Shown here one piece after another: positions 11,472 to 23,014 of a stretch of 64,000 bases of DNA. Position numbers and translations under genes: made by a program. A model generated the notes under the pieces. It did not search any database. It saw only the letters and a list, made by a program, of their open reading frames with translations, and was not told the DNA's origin. Numbering within the stretch: position 1 is the stretch's first letter; every line of letters begins with the position of its first letter. The DNA lies in assembly GCA_016808115.1 (NCBI GenBank), contig JAEQBH010005278.1, positions 186,001 to 250,000 of the forward strand, written 5' to 3'. The stretch comes from Tetrastigma voinierianum (taxonomy: Eukaryota > Streptophyta > Magnoliopsida > Vitales > Vitaceae).

Positions 11472-12210
11472 TGGAATTTGAGCAGAGAAATAAAATGAAT
11501 TACAAACCCTCGTTTGATTTCAAACATTCAAAGTGGCTATAAATAGGCTACCTGAGATAAATAAAAATTAAAGATAAAAACTAATTTCATCCCCTTATTA
11601 TCCATTCACAACTAATTCTCCACATTTATCGTATTAGCTAAAAACTCTAAAACAAACATGAATTCTCCCACTCACAATTAAATAAATAAATAAAATAAAG
11701 ACTTTCCTAACTAATAGGAACTATTGAGAGACAAACTTTGAAATTTTTTTCTTGATACACTTCTCACCAATTAATTCATAATAGAGTTTCTTCAACATTT
11801 TTTACCACATTTGCTTGTTCCAACAATCTTTCTTCCTACTTTTTCAATTGCGTTAGTGTTGGATTTGATGTAAGAGACCTTTTAATGGAGGGGAATAATT
11901 ATATACTATGATACCATATTGGAATTTTAAGATAAGAGAAATAAAATAGAAGTAGAAAAAATGTACTTTCATTTGATTTCCAAACATTAAAAATGCCTAT
12001 AAATAGGTTTACAAGAGATAAATAAAAATTAAAGATAAAAACTAATTTGATCCACTTATTATCCTACTCACAACTAACTCTCCACATTTATCATATTATC
12101 TAAAAACTCTCAAATAAATCGTGGACTCTCCTACTCATAATTAAATAAATAAATAAAATAAAGATTTTTCTAACTAAGTATTGAGATACAAGCTTTGAAT
12201 TAGTGTTGAG
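11472..12210 (-). mobile_element. TRIM-like miniature LTR element
   Basis: Two direct repeats of about 290 bases (11472-11759 and 11920 to about 12210) flank only 160 bases. They share the GGCTATAAATAGG or GCCTATAAATAGG segment, a GATAAATAAAAATTAAAGAT string and an AATTAAATAAATAAATAAAA string. Read on the minus strand, the right repeat ends AAAATTCCA and is followed by ATATGGTATCATAG, an initiator-Met-type primer site. CTTCTCACC on the plus strand next to the left repeat would be the polypurine tract. The spacer has no room for coding sequence, so mobility would depend on proteins supplied by another element. Confidence 0.7.
11905..11918 (-). promoter_or_regulatory. Primer binding site of the TRIM-like element
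   Basis: The minus strand reads TATGGTATCATAGT, matching TGGTATCAGAGC at 10 of 12 positions. It touches the inner edge of the right repeat, as expected for a 5' LTR in minus orientation. Confidence 0.65.
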
Positions 12211-12364
12211 TTCGCGCTAGTAGAAGAGGCAGAGCAATTCTACAGCACAAACTAACGAGGCATACTATTAGGAGGAAATGAGAACAAAAAAGGTGTAGAC
12301 AGAGTTGCTTTTGTACTATCTCCACACCAAATTTGGAAAATTTTCCATTAGTTTGTATTAAATT

Positions 12365-12595
12365 ATGATAGCATTAATCCTTAGTGCACTCCACCCACCC
12401 AAGCTTGTCAACTACAATTTTGAATTTGATGCATGGATTGAACTGGTGAGTGGATTCTACTATGAAAAGCAAGGGGTTAAAAGTGATAATGATATCTACC
12501 TAAAACTGAATCGATTTAAGACACTTGAAGCGGGTGGAAGGAGACTAGCCAAGTGTTTGGATGATCAAATTTCTTCCATAGTTGCCTGCATTTGA
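12365..12595 (+). CDS. Orphan open frame, unknown
   Basis: A 76-codon frame begins with ATG and has a balanced amino-acid composition, including the segments FEFDAWIELVSGFYYEKQG and NRFKTLEAGGRRLAKCLDDQ. It does not look like the low-complexity shadow frames elsewhere and carries no retroelement motif. It could be an exon piece of a host gene next to the TRIM-like element, or chance. I do not recognise the family, and no splice structure or partner exon was established. Confidence 0.2.
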   Translation: MIALILSALHPPKLVNYNFEFDAWIELVSGFYYEKQGVKSDNDIYLKLNRFKTLEAGGRRLAKCLDDQISSIVACI

Positions 12596-13414
12596 TTTTG
12601 CTAGTCCCCTCCAATGTAAAGGTAACGTTTCGATGTAAGTCAAGGGAAAGAAGGACCTATGCACTTACTCATTGCTAGTGGATTGAATTGATCGCACTAA
12701 AACTTATATGGACGACCCATACGACCAAGTCACACATGCATTGAATTGATCAAGACAATGTTACGTACTTTATCTTTGCACCTGTTTATAGGGCCTCAAA
12801 CACAAGACCAGGAGTAGATATATAAATATATCATAAATCTTTCCATGTAAATGACTGTATGGCTTTTCAAGTTTGCAAGGGATTTTTCTTTTTTTTTGGG
12901 ATAAATGAACCGCTATTTTAAATAATTCTTAAACTAACATTGCAAGACAAATATATCCTGGTTTATATTCAATAAGAAAGAAAAAGTAAAAAATCTTTTG
13001 TCATTTTAATGATTTGAAAAACTCTTACAAAACTTTCTATGACTTTGTCTTCTTTGGGTGTTCATGATCTTTCGCGATTGGTGGATGTGATAATTTTTTC
13101 TTCCATATATTTTTTTTTTATTTATATTTGTCTTTTTTCATTTTCTACAAAATTATTTATTGAAGAATAAAATTAATTTATTTAATTTTATAATTATTTT
13201 GATAATGCTATTTTTAAACTTATTAATAAAAAGTTAGAAATGGATATTTTTGGATAATATTAAATATATTAGTTTTATTTTTATTTTTTTAATATTATTT
13301 TTAAAATTAGTAGATTATAATTTTAAATTTTTATTCGATTTTTTAATTATCAGAATTAATGATTTAAATTATTATAATCGATTATTATCTATAAAATGAA
13401 TCAAATCGGTATAT
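12596..13414. other. AT-rich DNA without recognisable features
   Basis: The stretch becomes strongly AT-rich after 12880, especially 13080-13380, with poly-T tracts. I see no repeat pairing or coding motif. Confidence 0.5.
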
Positions 13415-14012
13415 TGTCTACTGTGAGTACCGTGATCTTTTAGGCCCATTGCTTAATGGGCTCGGGTCTACTTAACGTGTTGTGGAGCAGTCGAGCAGCT
13501 TATCATATTAAAACCGGACCCAGAGGATGTTATCCGGATAGGAAAGTCTTAAAGACCGATGCAGAAAAACCAAGGTGTTTTCTCAGACTTGCTACGAGGC
13601 GATCCGTCTAGGATTTCAAGTCCCCCAGCCGGCCATCCTACCACATATGGGAAGTTCGTTATGGATAAGCATAGGAAGGCAGAAAATACGCAAAAGAGAT
13701 ATTTAACAACGGATGACCCAGTTTCCAAATCTCTTATTTCTCAGAAGGTTAATCATCGATAAAGAAAAACAGGTTTTATCCCTAAAATCAAGCTGAGATT
13801 TGGGAACCAAGCCCTATAAGTTGGGAAGATCCCCTATGAGGTAAAGGAATAGACAATTCCAACTGTGTGAACCCTCTGCTTCTTCTTCTTCTTCATCTTG
13901 CGCTGACTTAATCATTTGAGAGCGTGGCCGACACACCGCCGTCGGATCACCTTTTTTGCAGGTTCACATTGCATAGCGGATGCTCAAAGGTTTCAAAGAT
14001 CAAGGTTCTTAC
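13415..14012 (+). repeat. LTR of a Tat-like Ty3/gypsy element
   Basis: It starts TGTCTACTGTGAG and ends GGTTCTTACA, directly followed by a TTGGCGCC primer site. The 3' part has a CTTCTTCTT tract, then GTGGCCGACACACCGCCGTC and TTTTTTGCAGGTTCAC, an arrangement I associate with the short LTRs of plant Tat-clade elements. About 600 bases long. A 67-codon frame inside has no recognisable product. The internal region is cut at 14110 by the next LTR. Confidence 0.65.
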
Positions 14013-14013
14013 A

Positions 14014-14032
14014 ATTGGCGCCATCTATGGGA
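14014..14032 (+). promoter_or_regulatory. Primer binding site of the Tat-like element
   Basis: TTGGCGCCATCTATGGGAA follows the LTR directly. Many plant Tat-like elements read TTGGCGCCGTCTGTGGGAA at this place (recalled); two positions differ here. Only about 80 bases of internal sequence follow before the next insertion. Confidence 0.65.
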
Positions 14033-14699
14033 ATCGAACATAAAGTCTCGTCTACAGGTTGTAAGGGCTTGGCTTCAATGACTGTCTAGTAGCCCTTCAT
14101 CCCTTGGAACTATAACACCCCAAATTATACCCAAGTAGTTTTATGACATGTTTAGGGTATAATATAAGTGAAATTTGCTTTGTTCAAAAATTAAGAGCTA
14201 AGTGTGAAAAAGGGTAAAATGGTAATTTGACAAATTAAGGACTCAAAGGACATAAGATAAAAAAGGTCATATGCTGTGTAGGGTGTGATAAATTGATTTG
14301 CAAATTGAATGAAGAAAAATGACTAAAATCTGAGATAGTGAAGCCAAATGCCTTAAGACACCAAAATGTCTTCTAGGATAAACATTCTACTCATTTTGGC
14401 TTAAGGAGGCTAGGGCATACGGTTGAGGGAGAAGAAGCCATCCTTGGTGATTTCACTCTTTTTGGTTGGGGATCTAGCCTTGTTCAAGTAAGAAGAAAGG
14501 AAGCTTGGTTGAGAAGTTCAAGAAATCCAAGTTAGGAAACTATCCAAACTCCCTCCTTTGTTTAAGTGTGTGTTAGGAAAACCCTAACTCATTATAAAGG
14601 TATTTTTGGTTGATTTAAGTCAGTTTTGAGGTTGGTTTTGTTTTGGTTGGAAATCACCGAGTAAGAATGGCTAAAAATGCCTCATTTCAGTTCTAGCTC

Positions 14700-14862
14700 G
14701 ACGCCTCTCCTCCTAGGCGAAGGAGTGCTCGCCTAAGCAAATCTCTTCGCCTAGGTGAAGGCTTGTTCGCCTTGGTGAACTAAAAGCCTCAAATTTTCCA
14801 GTCTTTGCCATGCCTCGGTGTGGATTGCTCTGCCTTGGCGTAGGTCCTCGCAGGCGGGTCCT
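14700..14862. repeat. CGCCTAGGCGAAG motif array, left part
   Basis: Variants of the palindrome CGCCTAGGCG recur (CTCCTAGGCGAAGGAG, TTCGCCTAGGTGAAG, TTCGCCTTGGTGAAC). The array continues across the nested element at 25168-25200 with CTAGGCGAAGG and CGCCTAGGCAAA. A different LTR in the window (26529-26705) carries the same motif. Confidence 0.6.
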
Positions 14863-14872
14863 GCGCTGGGGG

Positions 14873-16677
14873 TGATTCGTGCCCTGAAATTTGAAATTTG
14901 AATCAACAATATTTATATACAAGTTCCTCCTGCGCATTGGCGTCAAGCTGCTGCTTAGTATAGTGAATCTAAGTTGGGAACACGGGGATGGGTTTCATCC
15001 TAGAAATGGTTGCATTAGGGGCATGAAGGTAAGGCTTTCTATTTGGACTTTTGGATTTGTGTCCAAAAGGCATGAAATGGTTTAAGCTGGAAATTGCAAA
15101 AGCCAGATAAGTAGCGGAAATTTAAAGTGAAGAAATTAAACTTTGAGATTTAGGTCCTGACTTGATAAAGGCTAGGGCAAACCTGTGTCCCTCGGGTTTA
15201 TCCTCGTGAGTCGACACGGGATCTTGATTATGGCTTTTTGTTTAAAACCTAACATTCCTTTATCATTTTTTCTAAGGCTAGTAAAGACCATCTAAAATCA
15301 ATGCATCTCTCTTCAGAGCTTGCTTTGAACCACAAAGTATGGAGAGTATTGGCGAGGCTAGTAAGAGACCATCTAAGAATCACAGTGCATCTCAGAAACC
15401 TTTGAACCCTAAAGTATGAAGTATTGGCCAAAACAATAAAGTCAATGTTATTTAGCAAGTAATTTGAAGAACCTAACATGTGTAAATATTGTATCTCGGA
15501 GGCTCAGTAAAACCATCCTAAAGAACAGTCTGAGCATGAGTGGCGAGACAATAACATCCCATGTTATGCAACTGAATTTTGAAAATAAGAATATAAATAC
15601 ACTACCGTGACTTTTTTTTTTTAGTACAAGAGGACTGACATGTAACCCCACCACCAAGCTAGCTTCCTTCCTCTTCAAAGGAAGAGGCTTATGACATCTC
15701 TTGAGTTGTCATCCTCGAGAGGTGTGTTTGTAATGCAGGGAAAGTGAAAGAAAGAAAGAGAGAAAGAAAGAGAGAGAGAAGAGAAAATAAAAGCAAAGCT
15801 TAAAATAAAACAATTTATTTACAAAAGCGATAAAGAAAATAACTTACAAATCACCAAAAACTTGTATTCCCTTCTATCCCTCTCTTATTACAAAACATGA
15901 AATTTATTTATAAGCCTCCTCAAAGTATGAAACTACCAAAAACCTAATAACTAGGCTGGGTTATAGGACAATTGGGTAATAAACCAAGTTTGGAGAGCGG
16001 TTGCATTAATTACAGAGGATGTGAGCTGAGTTTATTTAGGGTGAGAATTTAGCTAATTAGCGGAATTTGGCAAGTTAGCGAGGTGCGATGGCAAGCGAAG
16101 TGGCAAGGCTTTAGCGAATTTGTGATGTTGAAATTTAAGCTAGCTAAGCGGAAATTTATTAAGCTAAGCGAAATTGTCGGTGGCGAATTTCGCAAATGCA
16201 CGATGCAAGTTGGCTAGCTAATTTGCAATTTGTCTTCGAATTAACAATTTGTTGCGACAGTTTGCGAATAGTTTGCGAAATTCGCTAGGATGCCAATTGG
16301 TTGCGGGTTCTTGAGTCGCTAGGATTGCGAATTGGTTGCGACGGGTTGCGAAAATTCTGTTCTTTGTTCTGCGCTGCCTCTCGTCACAAATATTCAGCTC
16401 AAATCTCATTTCCTCCACTTTTCCTTTGTTTTCCATTGATTTTGGGCTTGTTGATGGCTGAGACTAAACTTCCAACCTCATGATTGATCATTTGCATTGT
16501 GGTTGAAGCCTAGAAGTGCATAAATACCTACAAAACAACCAAAAACATGCTCCAAATAACATAAGTGTTACTAAGATGACATGAACACTTCAATTGGTTT
16601 ATATGACATGATTAATGCACAAAAAGTACTCAAAACCTATCTAATATAGGGTTGAAAATTGCGCTTTTGAGCAATCA
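14873..16677 (-). repeat. 3' LTR of the minus-strand Athila-like element
   Basis: Pair of 23361-25167 with nearly equal length. Sense-strand order: TGATTGCTCAAAAG start, a GCGAAATTTCGC-type array (16040-16345), TATA-like TTATAAATAAATT (15901-15914), a CT-rich leader (15742-15790), and the end GCACGAATCA. The TATA box and array suggest a U3 promoter reading leftward. Confidence 0.85.
16040..16345 (-). repeat. GCGAAATTTCGC-type motif array in LTR U3
   Basis: Short spaced copies of GCGAATTT, GCGAAATT and GCTAGCTAA strings, and TTGCGA variants, fill this stretch. The counterpart is at 24500-24845 in the partner LTR. It lies just upstream (sense strand) of the TATA box. Confidence 0.6.
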
Positions 16678-16692
16678 CACCCCCAGCCAGAA
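16678..16692 (-). promoter_or_regulatory. Polypurine tract
   Basis: On the sense (minus) strand GGCTGGGGGTG directly precedes the LTR start. Position and purine content fit plus-strand DNA priming. Confidence 0.65.
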
Positions 16693-16694
16693 AC

Positions 16695-16716
16695 GTTGCT
16701 AGTCCTTAGCAATGCA
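16695..16716 (-). other. Pre-polypurine stem-loop
   Basis: The sense strand reads TTGCTAAGGACTAGCAA, a six-base stem (TTGCTA with TAGCAA) around an AGGAC loop. The same structure with loop AGGGAC is at 57253-57276, and a related one with a different stem is at 42281-42300. One loop base is missing here. Confidence 0.65.
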
Positions 16717-17960
16717 AAGAAAAGGAGATATGTGGAGCTGATTTATAAAAGATTATGGTTCAGGTTGATGTACGTATAAGTAATACAGAAATTGAACAAT
16801 TGAAATCAAATTTCAAGCGTATGAAAAAACCAAATCCATACAAGAACAATTCTAGGTCGATATTGGGTCCTGATTCTCTAACTTAGTTTCACTAAAGTCT
16901 AATTGGTTCTTTATATAACCGATTAAGCTAATAAGCGCAAAGGTGCCACCTCCCCGACCTAGCAGCGACATGGCCTTAAGTTGTTGAACAACCTAGATAG
17001 GGCTAGCTACTCTTTTTATTTATTCATCGACATCATAGAGTGCAATGCTTAAAATCAGAACTTCACCAAAGTCAGATGCAGAGGTCCATAGATGACTCCC
17101 AACCAATTTAAGGTTTAGGGCATCAAGCCAAAGGATCACTCGACCACTAACTCTAAAGGCTTCCTCCCAGGACTCGAATGACTTGAGAATTAAGTACCCA
17201 CAAGTCATTAAGCTTAACATCCGCCCGTAACGAACACTAAATCGATGACTCCCAGTGATTAAGGCTTAGGGCATCGGGTTTCAAAACTTTTCGCCATACA
17301 CCCCTCGGGCCCAGGTGCTCGGGTTTCAAAGCAAAAAATTCCACGACTTTATTTTTCTTTTCTTCTTTTCTTTTTCTTTTTCTTCTTGATTTTTCTTTTC
17401 TTTTTCTTTTCTTTTCCTTTTGGAAACCAGCGTTGGTCTTGAATGTGGGTAACTCAAACCTATCCTAGGTTGCCAACATACCTAAAGTAGGCTATGCACC
17501 ATGGCGAAAGAAGGCACACAATTTCTGACCTATAAGAACAATGCAGGTGCGGTGTGTGAATTAGCATAAAGGGAAAATTTCAGAGTTGAAGCATCTTTGG
17601 GCGTAGTGACAAATTTAATTGAAGCATGGAATTCGATCACAGCATATAGGTGACAAAAGTGATTCAAATTTCCAACAAAAGCAATTGATTGTCTAGTGTA
17701 GCAATTCAATTGTCGATTGAAGCAATTCAATTGTCAGGTTGAAGTAATTCAATTGTCAATTGAAAAGATAAACATTTACACATGGCAAAGCACAAAACAT
17801 GATATTTACAATTACCTTTAACCAACTTCCCATATATGGTGAGAATTGTAAGGCTCAGGGAGGATCCAGCAGGAGAATTTCTTCACTGCTGGCCTGCTGC
17901 ACCACATAAGGTTTCACTCTCTGTCCATTGACTTTAAACACCTTGTTATCATCTGGATTG
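16717..17960 (-). other. Non-coding 3' region with internal purine tract
   Basis: Between integrase and the polypurine tract I find no retroelement reading frame. On the plus strand 17343-17420 is almost pure C and T, so the element's RNA would carry a tract of about 78 purines, mostly AAAAGAAAAG units. The same tract stands at 57926-57980 in the second Athila-like minus element, at nearly the same distance from the LTR. Confidence 0.6.
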
Positions 17961-17961
17961 A

Positions 17962-18915
17962 TTAAATCTGAGAGCGGATTGAATATGCTTGGACTATGGA
18001 TGGACACATCCGCCGTGACTTGAGCTTGCCTGGAAATAGATGGAGTTTGGAGTCATATAAAAGAACTTGGTCTCCCTCTTTAAAATCCTTCCTGGTTATC
18101 ATTTGATCATGCCATCTTTTCGATTTTTCTTTTGCAATCTTCGAATTCAAATAGGCATCATTCCGTATTTCTTCGATTCATTGAGATCAGGAACCTCTTG
18201 ATTCAAACTACTTAAATCAAATTCAGCTTCTTAATTGCCCACCATGCTTTATTTTCGATCTCCCTTTGGAAGGTGACACGTATACCATGAACCCGATCGA
18301 AAAGGGACATTCAGGATTAATGTGAAGTAATTAATAGCCCGTGTGATGACAGTTTGATAGACCAATCTTTCATTAGTGCTTACCACCTTCATTAGAATGA
18401 TCTTGATCTCCCTGTTGGCAAGTTCTACTTGACCACTTGTTTGAGGATGGTAAGGGGTGGCCACTTTGTGTTTCACACCATATTTAGCCATGAGGTTTTC
18501 AAATGGTTTATTACAGAAATGAGAACCTCCATCACTAATAATGGTTTTCGGAACCCCAAACCTGGAAAAGATATTGGCTTTCAAAAATTTAATTACCACT
18601 CTACTGTCATTGGTTTTGCAGGGAATTGCTTCAACCCATTTGGAGACATAGTCTCCCCACGAAATGTACATATTACCATATGACGAGGGAAAAGGAGTCC
18701 CCATAAATCGATGCCTTGTCGAATAATTCAACAACTAAAATTGGGTTCAAAGGCATCATATGACGACGAGACAGCTTCCCAAGCCTTTGGCATTTGTCAC
18801 ATACACGACACATTTGGTGTGCTTCCTTGAATAAGGAAGCCGGTAGAAACATTTGTAGCACCTTCATTCTTTGTTTTGCAGGAAACAAAATGAAAGCCAC
18901 CACAAGCACTCTCAT
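17962..18915 (-). pseudogene. Integrase (Athila-like pol), best-preserved in window
   Basis: Three overlapping or adjacent minus-strand frames form a recognisable integrase. 18673-18915 ends the zinc-binding domain with CRVCDKCQRLG (the Cys pair visible, the His pair not). 18249-18734 is the catalytic core: Asp28 in GDYVSKWVEA, Asp68 in IISDGGSHF and Glu104 in TSGQVELANREIK, with 35 residues between the last two, the D,D35E spacing of retroviral-type integrases. 17962-18150 (RWHDQMITRKDFKEGDQVLL) is the C-terminal DNA-binding part. Frameshifts separate the blocks, so no complete protein is encoded. It would insert the element's cDNA into the genome. Confidence 0.9.
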
Positions 18916-19199
18916 GTGTGATGGTTTAAAATCCTTCTTTATTCACCACTCGGGTACACATTTCCTAATAATTTGATACGCACGAGTATTTGAATAAGAA
19001 AATCTTCTAATAATAAGGAATGAATTTTGGCAAATATTTCCTATCCTGTCCTTTCCACTCAGCTGGGATTTCTCCTGTAGTGAGGAAATTGGCAATGTGA
19101 GCATACCAAGGAGCTTTCTCCAACTGCATTAGGGATTCTTCGGGAAATTCATCATTAATAGGAGGACTGTGAGTATCATGGGCTATAGTTAACCTTGTG

Positions 19200-19560
19200 T
19201 GAGATGATGCGCCACCACATTTCCACCTTTCTTATCTGCAATTTGCAAGTTAGACTCTAGAAATGTGAACCCAACGGATGAGTCTTGCTTTGCATTTGTT
19301 TGGTTAAGAGATATTTGAGGCCAGAATGATCTGTAAAAATGACTATATCGGCCCAGACGAATATGTTCGAATTTTATCTAAAGTATACCAACGCCAGCAA
19401 CTCTTTCTCAGTAGTGGTATAATTCCTCTGTGCTTCATTAGGGTTTTGCTTGCATAATACACCACATGAGGTTTCCCATCTTCTCTTTGGCCGTGCCCGG
19501 CTCCTATATGATATCGCTCGCATCGCGCATCACCTCAAGCGGTAGCGCGATTGGGTGCTC
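19200..19560 (-). pseudogene. RNase H remnant (Athila-like pol)
   Basis: The minus strand contains GQREDGKPHVVYYASKTL in one frame near 19435-19500, followed after a shift by a KHRGIIPLLRKSCW segment where intact elements read a TTEKELLA-type string. The Asp-rich start of the domain is frameshifted. It lies between reverse transcriptase and integrase, as expected. Confidence 0.75.
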
Positions 19561-19839
19561 GAACTGTGGGCGGTAGTCAAATGAAATTTAGTTCTTCAAA
19601 ACTCTTTTGTAATTTTTCTCCCCAATGAATTTGGCATCCTTCTCGAAGCTTGTACGGGGTTTGAGCAATTTGGAATCTTTAATGAAGCGGAAATCGGTAG
19701 AAGCACATAGCCGAGGGGTATCCTAATTGTTCTCACATTTGTTAGAGGCGGCAATTTGGAAATATGTCGACCTTTGCTTTATCAACTTGATTCCCTGTTA
19801 GAAATAATGTGCCCCATTAATTCCTTGGTTTACACTATA

Positions 19840-20420
19840 AAATAGCATTTCTCAGGTTAAGCACCAAATTCTTCTCTATGCACCTCTGAAGATGGCTTCA
19901 AATTGGTTAAGCATTCTTCAAAATTACCCCCATATCTTGTGATATCATCCCATGTATACCTCCATTATACGACTCTACGTGTCTTGTTCTATCTGAGCAT
20001 ACATATGCGTAGAATTAGATGGGGCGTTACAAAACCAGGCATCACTCCTATAAATACGTGCGAATGGACGAGTAAAGTAGTCTTTTCGATCTTACGGGGC
20101 AATTTCTATCTGGAAGTACCCTGAATACCCATCCAAAAAGCAATAGAAGGGGTGTCCCGAAACTCTTTCCAAGAGTTGATCGATGAGCAACAATGGAAAA
20201 TGGTCTTTTCGTGTCACCTCATTGAGCCTTGATGAATTTATACACACTCTCAGTGGTTGTAAGTCGGGTGATGTGATCTTCGCCCCTTCTCGTTTTCCAC
20301 GGTTATTTACACTGATTTCTTAGGCTACCTGGTTGGGCTAACCCATGTGCTATCGAGGAAATGGGATAAATGATACCGGCTTAGGCGATTTCAAGACCTC
20401 TATCTGAACTACTTCTGTAG
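19840..20420 (-). pseudogene. Reverse transcriptase remnant (Athila-like pol)
   Basis: Motif A region FYCFLDGYSGYFQIEIAP is legible near 20110-20165, followed by a broken TTFTCPFG-type region. The catalytic loop (19943-19957) reads Tyr-Thr-Trp-Asp-Asp because one extra base splits the YMDD codons, so the polymerase is inactive. Downstream GGNFEECLTNLK matches the usual sequence after YMDD. Stops occur throughout. Confidence 0.85.
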
Positions 20421-20520
20421 ATGGGGATTCAACCTCCCAGTTGGAAATTGCCTAGCATTTGTAGACTCCTCTTCTAAATGGAGTAACGTGAGTCTGTGGA
20501 GCGGGTTTATGCCTTCCGGA

Positions 20521-20826
20521 TCAAATTTTCCATCCCCGATGCTTGCTTATTCTTTTGAGAAGGTGAAGGAGATTATGCTCTTGTGCGGTGGTTGCAGTGA
20601 AGAAATCATGCTTGGGCCTTTGCTCATTTACTTCCAAAAATGCATACTTTAAATCGGCGGGGAGGGGTTTGAATTCTAGCTGTTGAGGTTCCTTGGGTTC
20701 ATTACTAGTCAATAGAGGCAAGTTTTCTATTCTTCTTCCCCAGTACCCCTGTACTAAGCTCATTTCTTGAAATTCATGTTGCTCTACAAGGCAATCGGAT
20801 AACTCGGAAGTTAATATATCTTGCAC
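20521..20826 (-). pseudogene. Protease to reverse transcriptase linker of pol
   Basis: A 101-codon open stretch contains LEFKPLPADLKYAFLEVNE, the conserved lead-in to reverse transcriptase in Athila-like polyproteins. Its N-terminal half is acidic and poorly conserved. It is part of pol, not a separate gene. Confidence 0.7.
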
Positions 20827-21049
20827 TTGTTGTTGGTTAGCCTGTTCTTCCAGAATGGTATCTAAAATACAGACTTCTTCAAAGTCATCTCCCTCCGTGC
20901 ACTCTTGCTGCCCATATGAAATATATTGAGTTCAAAGGTCATATTTCCAAATGTAGGTTGCATGACTCCATTAGAGCAATTGATAATTGCATTTGAAGTA
21001 GCCAAAATGGTCTCCCTAATATGATGGGCACTGATTAGGTCCTTTTACT

Positions 21050-21640
21050 ATAGTGGTTACGTATCAAGTACAACAAAATCCACGGATAGTAAAATCGTCA
21101 TGTATAAGAACATCCTCAATGGTTCCTTTTGGTATTTTAATAGACAATCGACGAAAGTGTGATGGAAGTGGGTTTGTTCACTGAGCCCGATTGTTTGTAC
21201 ATAGAATATGCCTTGATTCTGTAGCTCCCAGTCTAACAGTGCTTTCTCCCGTCTTTGTTGCCTCAATATTCACGAGATCGTAGGACATCCTGGATCTTTA
21301 TACTTCGGAGTCTTGCTCTATAGTAGCACTAACACCCGATTAAAGAGCCTTTTATTTACATTGAGACCCTTTTGCGTGCATAAATCCTTTAAGAATTTTG
21401 CGTAAGTAGGAACTGTTTAATCATATCGAGGAGAGGAATATTAACTTTCACTTGCCGCAATACTTCCAACATTTCTGTTTGGTGAACAGACTGTTTCTTT
21501 CTTCGAAGAACCTGCGGAAACGGAGGGGGTATTCTAATATTTATCTCTTCCCCTTCCAATGCTTTATTCTTTACGATGTGGTCGGCGGTAATGGGTGACT
21601 TGGCCAGCTTTGATCTTGTTGGCTTTAATTCCTTTCCCAC
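21050..21640 (-). pseudogene. Aspartic protease region (Athila-like)
   Basis: The segment opens with VKVNIPLLDMIKQ (21389-21640 frame), the stretch that leads into protease. The active-site region near 21240 is frameshifted and now reads LLDWELQNQ where the related element at 61.5 kb keeps LLDLGASVNLLP. The frame 21057-21266 ends SVDFVVLDT, a conserved late-protease motif. The protease would release gag and pol products; it is broken here. Confidence 0.75.
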
Positions 21641-23014
21641 TTATTAAGTCACAAGCTGCCTTAACTTCATCAGTTTTGCCTTTAAATCCTCGGTCATTCT
21701 GTTTCATTCACCTTTCTGATATTGTTGTCCCTGGAAAGAAGCCTTCCCTATTTATGAACTCTGCAACTGCTTATTAGATAATTTTGAAATCTCACCATGC
21801 ATTTTGTCCAATTTCCTGTTGAGTGAGCTTTCTATTGCTTCAATTTTCTGACTAGTGTGGACATTCAGCACCCATACGTTCTTCTCTGAATATGCCCACC
21901 ACCTTACTTAAATTCGAGATTGCACGTTCAACGGGGGGAAGATAGTGGAGGCATACGTTGTTGTATTGAAGTGAAATCAGAATGCTGCTGTGCTCTTAAA
22001 GGGGCGTATACAAGGGGTTTGGATTTCCATGACAAATTTGGACAATTTCTCCAATTAGGGTTATTAGTGTCACCATATGGAAGCATCTATGGGTGGTTAT
22101 TTTTGACTTATGGCATGGGCATGGTCTTAGCGGTCAACCATCGGGGTAATTATTTGATTGAAAATTAGGCCGAAAATTGGGATGAAGATAACTCATTAAG
22201 CATTTGCATTTCATGCTGATTTTCATTCCAAATCATCAATCGTTGAGTTAAAGCGATCGATTTTCATTTATCCACTATGTCGTCGAAAAATTATACTTGT
22301 CTCCTCCTTGGTGATTCAATGGCCCCGATCTTTCAATTTCCCTAGGACTAGGTTCATCTGAAACTTTGGAGGTTTGACTACATAGTTCAAAAAATCAAAG
22401 AAAATAGGGATGTTTTACTCAAAAGTTACCCCACACATAGTTTAGAACAATTGTTTCATGGCGGGGAGACATACCCTGCATAGAAGTGGTTCACGACATC
22501 CATGTGTCAAACCCACGTGGTGTGGACATGCAACGATGGTTTCCATAAATCGACCTTTGGTAAATCTCTCACCCGTCACAGTACCAAAGGTATAAATTTG
22601 CCTTTTCAAATTATTAGTCTTATGATGCTTGAAAAACTTCTTGGTCGACTGCGACTCGGCCGATTTCTTAAGTTCTAGGCCTCAATGAGTTGAGCCATAT
22701 CTTGGCCTTGTCCTTTAGAGTCAATGGAAATGCCTTTAGCTTCGGCAAATCCATGTCCATTATACCTTCCTTGAAGGTAGTGAAAACCTCCTCAAAATCC
22801 CTAATATGAGTGTATGGATTTTCATTTTCCATACCATGATATGTGGGGAGTAGGGGTACCAAATAAGACCTCACTGCTACATCATCAGCAGGAGAAATGA
22901 TACAGGATGGGGCACTAACTCTAGGAGGGTGGATGTGATCCCTCATGGTTCTATATGCATTTGGATTCATAGGGGTTCCTGGTTGACTTTGTTGTTCCTC
23001 AGGTATGGGATCCA
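21640..23014 (-). pseudogene. Gag remnant (Athila-like)
   Basis: The ATG at 23012-23014 starts MDPIPEEQQSQPG. The continuous stretch 22668-23042 includes RTMRDHIHPPRVSAPSCI, ENPYTHIRDFEEVFTTFKEG and FPLTLKDKAKIWLNSLRPR, the conserved core of the retrotransposon gag domain. Beyond 22668 the frame breaks repeatedly. The corresponding gag pieces at 44733-45520 and 62190-63366 confirm the start. Gag would form the particle that packages the RNA. Confidence 0.85.

Noticed and set aside
13559..13762. 67-codon frame in the Tat-like LTR
   Set aside because: No motif, and it lies wholly within an LTR where coding is not expected.
18429..18683. Plus-strand 84-codon frame
   Set aside because: It is antisense to the well-supported integrase core.
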